From Theileria orientalis strain Shintoku (lineage: Eukaryota; Apicomplexa; Aconoidasida; Piroplasmida; Theileriidae), in the NCBI RefSeq assembly GCF_000740895.1, contig NC_025263.1, positions 744,001-808,000 on the forward strand: 64,000 bases of DNA, given 5' to 3'. Position numbers and translations under genes: made by a program. Below the pieces are notes generated by a model. That model was given only the letters and a program-made list of their open reading frames with translations, was not told where the DNA came from and made no database searches. Every line of letters starts with the position of its first letter. Position 1 is the first letter of the stretch. Shown here piece after piece: positions 23,201-34,877 of this stretch.

Positions 23201-25922
23201 AGTACTGCAGCGAACACTGCCTGGACCACGATAAGCAGGTGAAGGATAGAGCACAGCTGCACAAGTATGAGTTCAACGAATACTACTACTACGTGCTGTA
23301 TAACATGAAAAAGCTGTTCTCACCGAAGAATAAGTTGAACCTGCCGAGCGTAGACAGCGCGGAAGTAAAGTCGTTTAAGAACGTGGCGCAGCCAATGCCG
23401 AAGGTGGCGAAGAAGCACCACCTCGGAGAAGGAGTGGAGGAAGAAAGCAGGTTCTGCCAAGTCTGCTACAACGAGGAGGAAAACAACATCAACGTGCTCA
23501 TCAAGTGCGCAAGGTGCCTGATCGTGGTCCACAAGTACTGCTACAACGTGCCAATCGCAAAGATACTGAGGAACACTGAGTACCTGTGCAACCGCTGCGA
23601 GTACGAGAAGAAGCAGCTGTCGTCGCAGTACCAGTCAAACTACAAAAAGTTCTCAATACTATGCTACATATGCAGAAGAGGCTCGGGGCCGCTGACGAGG
23701 GCGAAGGACGAGTGGTATCACCCGTTCTGTTACCTGGTGGTGATGATGACGTCAAGAGCGAAGACGTACGTTGAAACCAGAGAAAGAGGGACAGCGGTCG
23801 TCAGGGAGCACAATAAAAGCGAGTTGTACGTGAGGAATGAGACTCTGGAGCAATTCTCAGTGGACACGCAGGAAGGAGAGAGTTCGGCGTCGACCGAAAT
23901 CCGCATGGACCACGAAACGAAGTTTGAGGAGGACCACTACAGACAAGAGCAGGACAAAAACGAGCTTAAACGCCAAGGAACAGCCGACTATAACAAGTTA
24001 AACCATGAATCAGCCGACTATAACAAGTTAAACCATGAATCGGGTGAATATAACAAGTTAAACCATGAATCGGGTGAATATAACAAGTTAAACCACGAAT
24101 CGGGTGAATATAGCGAGGTACAGGAAAACGGCAATGAATATGCGAGTCCAAATCAACACGAAGCTGAGTATGGCGATATACACGCAAACACGGATGACCG
24201 CAGCAATTTACACCAAGACGACCACGACTACGCTAGTCTGAACCAAAACACAGCCAGTTACAGCAGGGCGCACCAAAACAAAGCTAAGACGGCGGACGAG
24301 ATGTGCATAGTATGCGGAATCAAGGACGGAGTCCTGGTGGAGTGTAACCTGTGTACAACGAAGTTCCACCCGTTTTGCGCATACTTCCACGGCTTCAAGT
24401 TCGAGTTGGTGGGAGGAAACAGCTGCATACCGAGTTACACGAGCACCAAAATAGCAATAGTGTGCAATGACCACTTTACACTGGGGGACGCGGATGATGC
24501 CAAGGGGAGTGAGAGTAGCGACACTGAAGCTCTTGTTGACCACCATTTACACCATTTACACCAACCACAACGAGGACACCAACCAAACCATTTACAGCAA
24601 CCACAACGAGGACACCAAGGACACCATTTACAACAAGCAAACCACTATGGAGTCAAAAGTAAGGCACGAGTAGATGGCCATCAAGCCCGCGATGAGGAGA
24701 CTAAGCACACAGGCAAAGGCGTTGAAAGTGCAGGTGGCCATGGCGTAAAGAAGCGAAGACACAAAGCAGTGGTAGCCAAGGAGCAGGAGCAAAGTAAGGA
24801 AGGGGCCTCAGAGGTAGACGAGCAGGCAGTGGACATGGAGGTCATAACGACGGTGATGAGTAACAGATACAGACGCTACATCAACAGAGACGTCAACGAC
24901 ACGATCTACGACAAGGATAAGAAGAAGAGGATCATACAGAGCGTCACAACGACACTGGAAGACATCAGCTACGAAACGGAGCCGAAGCAGAAGCCAGAAA
25001 ACACATGCAGTGTGTGCTTCAGAGACAGCGGAGAGCTCAGCTGCACGAGCTGCAACGCCTACGTCCACAGGTCGTGCTACCCAGAGGAAATCAGCAGCAG
25101 CTTCAGATGCGACCAGTGCACGTACGCAGCGCAGTCGAACAAGGACAGAGAGGTAAGCACCTACAGGCGTTAGTAAGAACCCACAGGCGTTTATAAGATT
25201 GATCTACCTAGTTAGTTAGCAATTTAAAGGCCGTTAAGTAGATATTGTATTGGTTGATGCCTATAAGATTATGGATAGTGTATATACCGACAACGTATAA
25301 AGAAGATAATAAAACACTGTAGACAATTTACTGTTACATTTGCCTGAGCAGTGATGCGATGCTGATTAAGCTCTGCGATAACATGTACTACCACATCATC
25401 TGCAAAATCGTGTACAACTGCCTGGACTGCCAGGGGCCTGACACGTATTACAAGCCGGAAAAGGACAAGTACGAGCTGCACAAAGCGCACAAGCAAGCGG
25501 AAAGGAACATAATGGACCTAGATAAGGGAAGCGACTTTGAAGAAGGAGGGGATGGCAAGGAGAGCGGAGAAAGCGGATGCAATATATGTGCGGGAGACCA
25601 CGGGCTCATGGTCTACTGCTACAAGAACAAGTGCGGACTCAAGTTCCACCCGAACTGCGCAACCAAGAACAAGCTGGTGCTCGAGGTATACTTCACGACG
25701 GAGGGCATGAAGTGCATAGCGCTCTGCCACGAGCACTCGCTGCTCCACAACACGGTCGGCGCGGGCCTGAAGAGCCTGCTCAGGCTCCGAGTGCAGCTGC
25801 TGATGACGAAGAACATATTCAAAGACCTACACGACCAGAACGTGGTCCTGAAGGCGATGCTGAGGAAGAGAAACGAGATATACAACACAATGTACCCTCT
25901 GGACAAAATATACAAATCATAG
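20239..25922 (+). CDS. Giant multi-PHD/ePHD finger chromatin protein
   Basis: Three exons, 20239..22747, 23024..25152 and 25323..25922, give 1,745 residues. The three open frames look like separate genes but link in frame: ACA|GTAAGC to TTTAG|GA (phase 1) and GAG|GTAAGC to GTAG|ACA (phase 0). Each exon carries PHD-like Zn fingers arranged as PHD, Zn-knuckle, ePHD. Exon 1 has DTCDICHSSL, CCICNLRGGVLNL and KCQICGDHKG. Exon 2 has FCQVCYNEEE, LCYICRRGSGPL, MCIVCGIKDGVLVEC and NTCSVCFRDSGELSC. Exon 3 has YCYICLSS and GCNICAGDHGL. Such PHD-ePHD modules read histone tails in BRPF/JADE/MLL-type proteins; no catalytic domain is visible, so this is probably a scaffold or reader (inference). A Lys/Glu-rich stretch and two in-frame repeats (23981-24112 and 24560-24640) are low-complexity. 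Confidence 0.8.
23981..24112 (+). repeat. 30-bp in-frame tandem repeat in the PHD gene
   Basis: Four full copies and one partial copy of a 30-bp unit encode the decapeptide ADYNKLNHES or its variant GEYNKLNHES. Copies 1-2 and 3-5 form two subtypes differing at the first codons, suggesting stepwise duplication. The unit keeps the reading frame, so copy-number changes would not disrupt the protein. Confidence 0.9.
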
Positions 25923-26183
25923 GCAGCTTTAATATTTTAGAAAAACAAGGCACCTGCGAGTCACTAGAAACCGCCAGAATACACACTATAGCATTAACAA
26001 AATAAAGGGTTTTAATTAATATATGTATTTAGTTGACGATTAAAGAGTGGCGAATCGGTGTGTTCAATATCGTGATGGGTTAATGCAGTTAAACAGGTGG
26101 AAAATAGAAACATTTTATTTAAGATTCATTATGTAAAATATAAACCACTGTATTATAGTTAAAGAAGATGATAATTATAAATA

Positions 26184-29181
26184 ATGGCCTTAAGTTTAAT
26201 CTCAATAACGCACATGGCGCTGCTTGTGACGTGTGTTAGGACACGCGGCTTTATAAAAGTCAAACAGATAAGCAACGACCTTTTAACCAATGAATTATGT
26301 AAAAGGAACAGATATTCCAGTAGAATCTTCAGTGATTCAATTGATAATCGCAGTTTTAAGGTTAATACTTTATCGCATCAATCCACTAACGCGGATGAAC
26401 CGGAAGAATCTCACAGGGTGTGGTATAAGGAACTCATAAAATATTTTAAACATGATGGGAATGTGGATTATTTTCTCAAAAGGGCTTCGGAAGATTGTAT
26501 AAATGGTACGCTGTTAACCATACATTTATGATACACAGAAATATGATAGCTGTATTCAACTAATTAAAATTTTAGATAAGTGTGAAATAAACATAATATC
26601 GCCACCACCTAATCTGACTGGAGAGTTGCACATGGGCAACTTGCTGAACTTGGTGTGTTCCGATGTGTACAGAAACTATTTGATTTTAAATGGGTTTAAA
26701 GTCAACATCAACTTCTCAAATGACCACGCAGGACTGAGTTTTCAGAAGTTGTTCGATACAGGGTATCATTTAAACGACCAGGAGTCACATCTGCTGAGTA
26801 GTGACACACTAAGGGATGGCTTTACAAGTGAATCTGATGGAGAGCAAACTCGTGAAAAATTAAAACTGGCACACAGTGTGTGCGACAGTATTAAACAGAG
26901 ACACATTGAAGACTTGAAGCTGTTAGGAATAGACTGGCCGTATGGCCAGTTTAGTCTGGATGAGCACGTGCAAGAGTTAAGTAAGAAGGTGTTCATAGAA
27001 TTCTACGAGAAAGAGCTGTTATCGGAACAGAATTGGCCATCGCTGGCAAATTACCACGAAGATAAAATAGAACCAATATCAGCAGCTGAAGTTGAGTACA
27101 AGCTGGTACGTAAAAGACAATACACATTAAAGCTCTTGGTGAATGGATGTTCTAATGTTAGTGAAAGGCAAAATGATGGCAATTGCAGTGGTGTTGAAAT
27201 CATAATAAATACAACTACACCAGAATTTTACTACGCTACTACTGGAGTAGGGGTGTCTCACGAGGATTATGAACAACTTGGTGCTAAAAAGGTCTACTTG
27301 CCTAAAATCAATAAAGAGGTGCCAATAGTCCCACTAGATACTCTTTCAGGGGATTACAAGAAGGTTAAGGAGCGTGAGTCTATGGGAGTAGCTAACTATG
27401 GCGAAGGTGTATTTTCAGATGGTTGTCATAGAAGCGTTCAAGGTGAGGACGATGGTGATGTTAGTGGAAATGGTGAGAGTCGAAGACAGATAAGGGGGGT
27501 GCTAATAACGCCAGCGCACTCGGAAAATGATTTCTGGATAGGCAAAAGGTGCGGATTGGAGCTCACAAACATCCTGAATATCAATGGAAACCTGCAAAAC
27601 GTGCCCTTTAAGCTACTAGGATGCAGCTTGGATGCAGCGCTGGCTGACGTGCTGGAGTTGTTCCAGGAGAATGGAATGGTCGACGTTAGTTGCCCAGTGA
27701 ACATGCTCGACAGTTCAGCGAGGGTGATAACCCTGCCGATTCTGCACTACGTCCTGGACTCAGAAAAGCTGGTCGACAAGGCACTGAAGGCATTTGAAGA
27801 AGTAAAGGTAGTGCCGGAGAGTAGGAGGTCTATGATACTGAACAGGCTCAACGGCATTAGGTGTTGGTGTGTTAGCAGGCACGGCTGGTGGGGAACGAGA
27901 CTGCCAATTTACTACCTTTGCGACGACTTTAAGTACTATAAAATCATGGCGCTGACGAGAGCTGATGCTGAGAAGAGGGCTGAAGAGCTCCTGGAGACGA
28001 CGATGGAGGACATATATTCCAGGGGATACAGGATGATACAGGACTCACGAGTGCTTGATACGTGGTTTACGTCGTCACTGTGGCCCATGTTGTCGCAAAA
28101 AACCGACCACAACCAGGACCAGCAGAAGCAAAGGAACGTACTGTTTACCTGCTACGACATATTGGAAACGTGGATCGTGAAGATGCTGCTGATCTGCTCG
28201 AACATAAGCAAGGCGCCGCCGTTCGACGAGGTGTACCTGCACGGCATGGTGTCTGACGGCCGCGGCAAGAAGATGAGCAAGTCACTAAACAACACTGTCG
28301 TGCTAAGCCAGCTTTTGAGAGGCCTGGACGTAAATGTGGCCAAGTTCGACTGTAGCCACTTCGAAACAGCCGACTACACCAACTCTTTAAACAGGGGCGT
28401 TGGTGCGCCTTCTGATTTGAAAAGGCGGGACGACCTGGAGTTGCTTGTAAAGACCAACTTAGTTAGGCTAAAACTGAGCAGCATGTGCAAGTGTTCCGAC
28501 TTTACCAGCTACTACGAAGAAAACGACAGATCACTCTTCATGCTGACCAAGTATTATCAAATTTTTAAGTTTTACAACAACATGCTGATCAATGGTGGTC
28601 CCAGCGACTTTGACGCCCCGGGTGACACGCACCCTGCTGTTGACTATATTGAGTCACTCATTTCCTCAAAACTCAACGAATACGCTTCTCTCATTGACGA
28701 AAACATTACATCATTCCAACTGTCAAGCTGCACATTATATTTGGAGCACTTAATAAAGACGTTTTCCGACTTCCTCGTGCCCTTTATCAGATTCACTGTT
28801 AATGGGCGCGTACACCGTCTGGAGCATTTTGACCCGTATTTTGTCATGCTGAAATCCCTTATGTACCCTTTCACTCCAACCTTTGTGAATTCATTCCTGC
28901 TAAACAAGCTTCCAGTGTGTTCAATGGAATGGCCGTCCTCATCAGAGTCCAGTGGTGTCTCCCGCCACTCTACTGATTTCGACGACTTTGCGAAGTTATT
29001 GAACGAATTGCGTAGGAACGTTCTTAACAACACCAATGTTAACGGCACGAACACCACCTCCAACTGCATCAGTTTCAGCCTTCCCAGTAAATTATATTCC
29101 GAGTTTGCCATCTCCTTTATCAACTATTTGCTTGAGCTAACTTTTAACAAAGTGCCAAACATAAGGTACTCACCTGTATAA
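26184..29181 (+). CDS. Organellar (apicoplast-type) valyl-tRNA synthetase
   Basis: Exons 26184..26505 and 26576..29181 (phase 1) encode 975 residues. The N-terminal 25 residues are a hydrophobic signal-type leader, followed by a Lys/Arg/Ser/Asn-rich region with few acidic residues, as in apicoplast bipartite targeting. The class I signature reads SPPPNLTGELHMGN; PPPN(V/L)TG is specific to ValRS. RCWCVSRHGWWGTRLPIYY matches the ValRS WCISRQLWWGHR block, and GKKMSKSLNN is an intact KMSKS loop. The connecting editing region is present but divergent. Position 4 of the HIGH motif is Asn rather than His. The C-terminal anticodon region is weakly conserved. It would charge Val onto organelle tRNA. 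A second, cytosolic ValRS is expected elsewhere. Confidence 0.85.
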
Positions 29182-29278
29182 TCTGATACGATTGCACATC
29201 TATACACATTTGCATCCCTTGAAATTGTGTTTATCATATATACGCAAGTACGGTTCACGGTACTCACGCATTCTTACA

Positions 29279-29464
29279 CTATCTACTGTCGACAATGCTA
29301 TCACATACTCTATCTACTGTCGACAATGCTATCACATACTCTATCTACTGTCGACAATGCAAACACATACTCTATCTACTGTCGACAATGCAAACACATA
29401 CTCTATCTACCGTCGACAATGCTATCACATACTCTATCTACCGTCGACACTGCTATTACATACA
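29279..29464 (+). repeat. 31-bp minisatellite, six copies
   Basis: Six head-to-tail copies of a 31-bp unit (ctatctactgtcgacaatgc plus tatcacatact or aaacacatact) lie about 100 bp after the ValRS stop. Copies 3-4 carry the aaacac variant and copies 5-6 have accgtcgac. Each unit contains the palindrome GTCGAC. Because 31 is not a multiple of 3, the open frames across the array are artefacts. Confidence 0.95.
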
Positions 29465-29528
29465 CGTAGACGAATTTAAATACTATATTCATTTGTGTTA
29501 CCAACAAAGAATACACAGCTAAAATACA

Positions 29529-32363
29529 CTAATCGTTGAACCATAGTGTTGTGAACGGCAGCGTCTTTTGGTTCTTATGATTGACATTGTACAGGTAGTG
29601 TTCCTTGCCGTGATACGGGTAGGACTGCCAGTTCGGGTGCAACCTGTTCAGGTTCCCTGCGAACATCTCCTCCAGTATCTTGAAGAACAGGTTTTGGAAC
29701 ATGAGGTCCCACTCTATTTGAACCAGGTGTCCCTTAGAGTCCACCAGTGACCATGTGCTCTTACTCACACTGTTGTGCTTCCTTCTCCTCACTGTCGTTT
29801 TATATCTTCTTTCATCTCTCGTCTTCTCTTCATTTCCGTACTTTTCTCTATTAGCGCTTATGTTTTCATGGTCGTGTTCATTTTTATTATTTCTTGGTTC
29901 AAAATGTTCTGGGTAGTGAAAGAATGTTGATGATGGTAATTCACTCAGGTCCAAATCTCTCCTTTCATTTTCCTCATTGTGATGATTTCCATACTCAGTG
30001 TCTGTTAGGTTTTCACAGTCTGAATGCGTATGATTTATTATTGGTATAACTGCATTTTCAATTAAGTCGATTGCGTTTCCAAGCCTGTTTGTGCTTATTA
30101 TATTAGTGCTGTCTGTTACTTTATAGGCCTAAAGATCATTAAATCACCTCTTTACTTAAATCACCTCTTCTAATAACATTTGCATATCACTAACTACTTA
30201 CATCCATTAAATATATAATTAGTTTAACGTAACTTGCTCCACAAATTAAACTAAAACAGTATCTAAGGTTAAATACAATATTAACTAATCATGACATATA
30301 CCAGTAACTATTAGTTAAATAAAATATTAACTAATCAAAACATATACCAGTAACTATCAGTTACCTGCTCTATTGACTTTTTTATGATTAACTCTAGTTC
30401 TGACGGTATGTCCATGTCGTGTCTCACTATCATTGTTGCTATTTGGTGCAGGTTCAGCTTCATTGACGCTGCTATTTGTAGGAATTTAGTGGTCACCTTC
30501 ATTGTTCTCAGACACTCGTCTCGCACGTGCAGGTACTTCTTCAGTCTTTCTATGTCCTTGTCCACGTTGAAGGAGAATATTTTCGCCAGCTCCTCCTCGC
30601 TGAACGGCTCCTTTGACTGTGGCCACTCGTACCATACCCAGTCTAGGTCACATATGTCTATCACGTCTGGCAGTATCAACCCGTGGTCTATTGGTATCAG
30701 CTTATACTTGTTTTCCTTGTTACTTTTCACCCCCTTTTCTTCTTCGCAATTGTTTGCAACGCTTCCGTTTGCGTTTTCTGCGTTACCTGCACTTCCGTTT
30801 ACCAGTGTTGTGAAGTATGCTGGGTTATTTACTACCAGTATGTTTCCGTCGTTTCGATCCAGGTTGAGCACTCTGATATCCAGTATCCCTATCTTGTGCA
30901 CGTCTTCCACTGAGAACAGGTTCGGGTTATAGTTCCCGCTCGTTCCTCGTGCTACTATAAACTCCTGGAGACTCCCGACCTTCCACTTTAACTTATTTTT
31001 TGCTACATTATTAATGAGTTCATTGTTTTACTCTATTTAGTATAAAAATAAATAGCTCAATCCCATATATTCCATAAAATATATTCATTAAAATACATTC
31101 AATGCTTCTACCTACTTTATTTACCTACTTAATTGTTTATATAACTTACAGTTGAAATTGTTGTATGAATTTGTTGTCGAGTCCAAGCTCATTGACGGGG
31201 TAAATGTGAATAGGTCGTGGTTCACTGTGTTTAGTAGATTCAACCCGTTAATCGAGTTATTGTACCCGCTTTGGCTATTGTTAAGTGCCTGGTGTGCTAT
31301 TTCGACCATCGTGGTGGCTGGTACTCCTGAGAAGTTATCGTATGAGACATCCAATATGTATGCTGCCACCTCTCTCGTCGCTCCTTCTCCGGATAGAACT
31401 CCGGGCCTAAAGCCCTGCTGATTCATGTTTCCGATGTATCCCCTCGGGTTATACGGTGTGAACGCTTCCTCGTCGCACGGCTTAAAGATCGCTATACACT
31501 TTCCTGCCTTGTTGAACATTTCATAGGTACCGCCTACACGTTCACGTTACACATACATTAAAAACATCAACACAGTACACATCAGCCAATTATAACATAC
31601 ACGACTACTCATGTATGGCTACACTCTTATGTATCTAACTCTATATACGCCAATGATTTATCTTTATTACCTGTTCCATCCATTGTCAACCTCGGTTTAT
31701 AGTTGTTTTTCATTGATAATGCCACCTCGTTAAATATATTTTCCATTCTGGCACCCATCTTCATACCCAGTGGGCGTATTCCTGAGCCTGAGGGCGACTC
31801 TTTCAGGCACCAGTATAGCTTATCCTCGGTACTGAAGTTGTTTATGTAGCAGTCCATTGTTCTATAGTTCGGCAGCTCCTGCCCCTTGTACAATATCCTC
31901 AAATCCTTCACTCTCGTGGTCGCGGGGAGTGATAACTTCTTTATCAGCAGCCTCTTTATCATCTACAAGCCAAATATACACGTGTTACCTAGGAAGCAAC
32001 TAGAATAACTAAATTACTCAATGTGTAAATAAAAAAATGACCTTAAGTCTTAAAAATAAATACATATACAAATAAAAAATTTTAAAGTATTTGTGCTACG
32101 AAATAAACACAAAAATGCTCAAAATATCACATATTTAAACAGGTTTTTTGCTTTATTTGAACGAGGGGAACCACCGGGATGGTTTAAAGCTACGAACGGC
32201 CTACCTGTATATCGTAAAAGGGATATATACGCAGGGCTCCATGTCTCGAGCCGTCCATTTCGTGTAGGACGAAACGAACTGACTGATCATCGAGTGAAGC
32301 GAAAAGGGCGTTATGCGTGCTATAGTAGTTCTGCTGGGATATTCGAATCCCTCCGGAAGACAT
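29529..32363 (-). CDS. Type II (plant gamma-like) phosphatidylinositol 4-kinase with ubiquitin-like domain
   Basis: Exons 32363..32205, 31962..31671, 31533..31150, 31002..30365 and 30128..29529 join to 690 residues. Exon 1 (MSSGGIRISQQNYYS...) plus the start of exon 2 completes an N-terminal ubiquitin-like fold: strands around VRFVLHEMDG, then IKRLLIKKLSLP, ILYKGQELPNYRTM. The kinase follows, with IAIFKPCDEEAFTPYNPRG (ATP-binding Lys), GATREVAAYILD, FSGVPATTMV, then ILDIRVLNLDRNDGNILV (catalytic loop) and LIPIDHGLILPD (IDHG metal-binding motif). This Ubl-kinase order is that of plant UbDK-gamma enzymes, some of which act as protein kinases, so lipid activity is not certain. An Asn/Ser-rich insert splits the kinase. 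The C-terminal 200 residues are charged and end in a conserved-looking helix. Confidence 0.85.
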
Positions 32364-32633
32364 TATAAATTATGTTACAAAGTTCTAAGGACTAAATTTC
32401 ATTATATGGGTGTATTATTAATATAATATATACTGCCGATCTTCAACCAAACCGACACCATATATTTTGTTCCACCTTTTAAGAATCACACATTTTACAT
32501 ATTACTTATTGCTTTTATTATTGGTGTTTATGCATACTAACTATTTTTATGCGCTAATACAAAAGATACGTAGTCATATATACGCAGGCGATTAACTTAT
32601 TTTTCGTTTATAATTGAATCTACTCATGGATCC

Positions 32634-32933
32634 TCAGGGTCCATCAATTTGCGGTGTCATTTGTTTTCTTTCTTCTCTTTCGATTTTCATCCTTTTAAAT
32701 ATCATTGTAATTCCCCAAATAACTGACCATGCCCATCCTACAATTGGTAGCATCTGCAGCAATCCTATTATTACATCCTCCATACAATCATCGTATATTC
32801 CGCTGAAAGCTGTTCCGATACCGAAGGCAAAGAAGTTTATGAACGCAAGGATGTATACTTTTCTCTTACTTCCGCCTATGGGCACTGTGAAAGTCCTTAT
32901 TCTGTTCCAAATACTTCCTTTTGATAAAACCAT
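32634..32933 (-). CDS. Small two-hel­ix membrane protein, family unknown
   Basis: Intronless, 99 residues, ATG at 32933. A short basic N-terminus precedes two hydrophobic segments (about VYILAFINFFAFGIGTAF and IIGLLQMLPIVGWAWSVIWG) joined by an acidic loop, and a basic charged tail. Codon use is less AT-biased than the flanks, which supports a real gene. I do not recognise the family. Location in an internal membrane is inferred only from the helices. Confidence 0.6.
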   Translation of the reverse strand: MVLSKGSIWNRIRTFTVPIGGSKRKVYILAFINFFAFGIGTAFSGIYDDCMEDVIIGLLQMLPIVGWAWSVIWGITMIFKRMKIEREERKQMTPQIDGP

Positions 32934-33321
32934 ATTAAAATCAAACTAAACTTTACGATAACTCAACTCTACTATATTAAACTGTTATACATATTACCAG
33001 TGTCTCCTTACTTGTTGGGGCCAATAGTTGCTAACCTATTTGGAAGACTATTTCCCCCTTAAACAACACATATTTTACACCTTAAAAGTCACATTTATAT
33101 TATATTTTAACATTAAATTCATATACACAGTATAACTACTTCGTTTCAATCCTTCTTTTATAGACTACTATTTTACACATTTAACTTTTTTTAATTTAAA
33201 AAATCTTACACACCCTACCTTTTTAATTATGTTTTAAAAATACAAACAAACTTCCACCGATATATTTTAATTTACTATCTACATATTTGTATAATTGGAC
33301 ACATATTGTTTTCAAATGATA
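32934..33321. other. AT-rich spacer
   Basis: Between the two-helix membrane protein start and the 3' end of the next - strand gene. A-rich and T-rich runs only; nothing else is seen. Confidence 0.4.
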
Positions 33322-34428
33322 TTAGTAATATGGTCTTCTCGGAGTAGGTTCGATGTGATATTTATAGTTCACATCATCATTCATGAACGATCTTAGTGGA
33401 GAGTTAGGGCTAAAGTTTGCGAATGACTTGCCGTCGCTAAACAAATAGTCCCTTTTCGTGCTTAGCCCGTCGTTTGATTGAAAGTTACTGTTAGCGTATA
33501 GAGAGTCGTAATAGTTTTCATTTTGGTTTGCATTTGTGATAAATTGTTCATTCAATTCCCTTTCCCACGGAAACGATGCGACGAAGTCATCGTTGTTGTT
33601 CGCTCTTGACATATCCACCATCGGTGTTTCTACTGTAGTATAGTCATTTTTATATTCATTTCCCGGTTGAAATGCAGTTAAAAATTCGTTTTTATAATCG
33701 AATCCTCTGTTCGAATCAACCGATTCGTTGTTATATGTGTTTTTATGCCCGTATACTGTATCGCGAACTTGCTTATATTTCATGTTGGCTGGCGTTTCAA
33801 GAAACTTGCTAGAGTTAACATTGTAGCTGGAGTTATAGTACCCAGGTGTGTTGTATTGAGATTTATATGTTGAGCTGCTAAACAAGTTGTTTGAAGGGAA
33901 AAGGTTCCCATATGATGCACTCCTGTCGACACTCATTCCGCAACCCGAATCATGGCCTGAACCGTTCCTCATATTTGTCCTATATATCGATGCTGGCGTT
34001 TTATATTCAAAATCTGAGGGTTTTTCGTAGCTCTTATCAAACAGATTGTTCTGATTACTCGGAAGGACGTAGTCTGGGAAGTAGGTGTGATTGAAAGGGT
34101 CTTCGGAGGAATCAAAACGACCCGTGCCAAGATCTTCATAATGTGTAGTCTCTGAGAATTTTATCCTTTCAGCCATCCTTTCCAGCTCATAATCAGTAAG
34201 GTTCGCACTTTCATAGTGTACCTGCTGTAGCAAGGGGTACAGTTCTTTTAATTTAGAGTCAAAGCCTGGAGGCAAAGAATAAAGATCATTTTTGAAACAA
34301 TTTGACAAGTTAATTACGTTTTTCGCGTCATTACACACAAACGTGTCTGCATCAGACATATCGTACTTCCTCAACTTATTTAACTCGTCATCCAGCCTAC
34401 ACCTCTTCCAAATCAACGCTGCAGACAT
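33322..34428 (-). CDS. Asn/Ser/Tyr-rich protein of unknown function
   Basis: Intronless, 368 residues, ATG at 34428. Residues 1-110 are ordered-looking, with charged helical stretches (KRCRLDDELNKLRKYD, LKELYPLLQQVHYES) and a few Cys. The remainder is low-complexity, rich in Asn, Ser, Tyr, Phe and Asp, with recurring short motifs such as YKNE, NPSN-type and SSTYK. No signal peptide, membrane segment or known domain is visible. The tail ends in EPTPRRPYY. A scaffold or condensate-type role would be conceivable, but nothing in the sequence proves it. Confidence 0.65.
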   Translation of the reverse strand: MSAALIWKRCRLDDELNKLRKYDMSDADTFVCNDAKNVINLSNCFKNDLYSLPPGFDSKLKELYPLLQQVHYESANLTDYELERMAERIKFSETTHYEDLGTGRFDSSEDPFNHTYFPDYVLPSNQNNLFDKSYEKPSDFEYKTPASIYRTNMRNGSGHDSGCGMSVDRSASYGNLFPSNNLFSSSTYKSQYNTPGYYNSSYNVNSSKFLETPANMKYKQVRDTVYGHKNTYNNESVDSNRGFDYKNEFLTAFQPGNEYKNDYTTVETPMVDMSRANNNDDFVASFPWERELNEQFITNANQNENYYDSLYANSNFQSNDGLSTKRDYLFSDGKSFANFSPNSPLRSFMNDDVNYKYHIEPTPRRPYY

Positions 34429-34877
34429 TGTAAAAATATTTAAAATAACAAGTTTTCTGGATTGTGATGTGACAAATTATTTAAAAAATTTATATGATTT
34501 TAAGAACAGTATCATAACTTATATGTGTGTTATGATTCTATTCGTATGTGAATAGTTGTGATTAAAATTTGTGTTTTAAATGTGTACTAAAATTTTAAGG
34601 GATCTATGATTGATATGGTACAACAGATTATAAAATTAACTGATATAAATTGTTGTGTTCAACAGAAACACCTATGTCATAACACTATAAAATTGTCACA
34701 CATTCTATTCATTTTACACCAAGTAAAACATAATATACTCATTTTCTTTTGTTTATAATTTAAATATTATGAAATAAATAATATAAATGAACGGATATAC
34801 GACATCGTATTACACAAACACTTATCACCTATTAACATAATCTTTGAATATAAACAAACATACACATACACACTGTT
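34429..34877. other. AT-rich spacer
   Basis: About 450 bp of AT-rich DNA upstream of the Asn/Ser/Tyr-rich gene. An open frame at 34292..34555 (+) is antisense to that gene and is not believed. Likely promoter region, no motif identified. Confidence 0.35.

Noticed and set aside
29192..29522. Three overlapping frames rich in TYSIYCRQC-like repeats
   Set aside because: They are translations of the 31-bp minisatellite in three frames, with no stop only because of the repeat.
32335..32363. Inverted stretch GGGATATTCGAATCCC resembling a tRNA T-arm
   Set aside because: It lies in the first exon of the PI4-kinase and no acceptor or anticodon arms can be folded around it.
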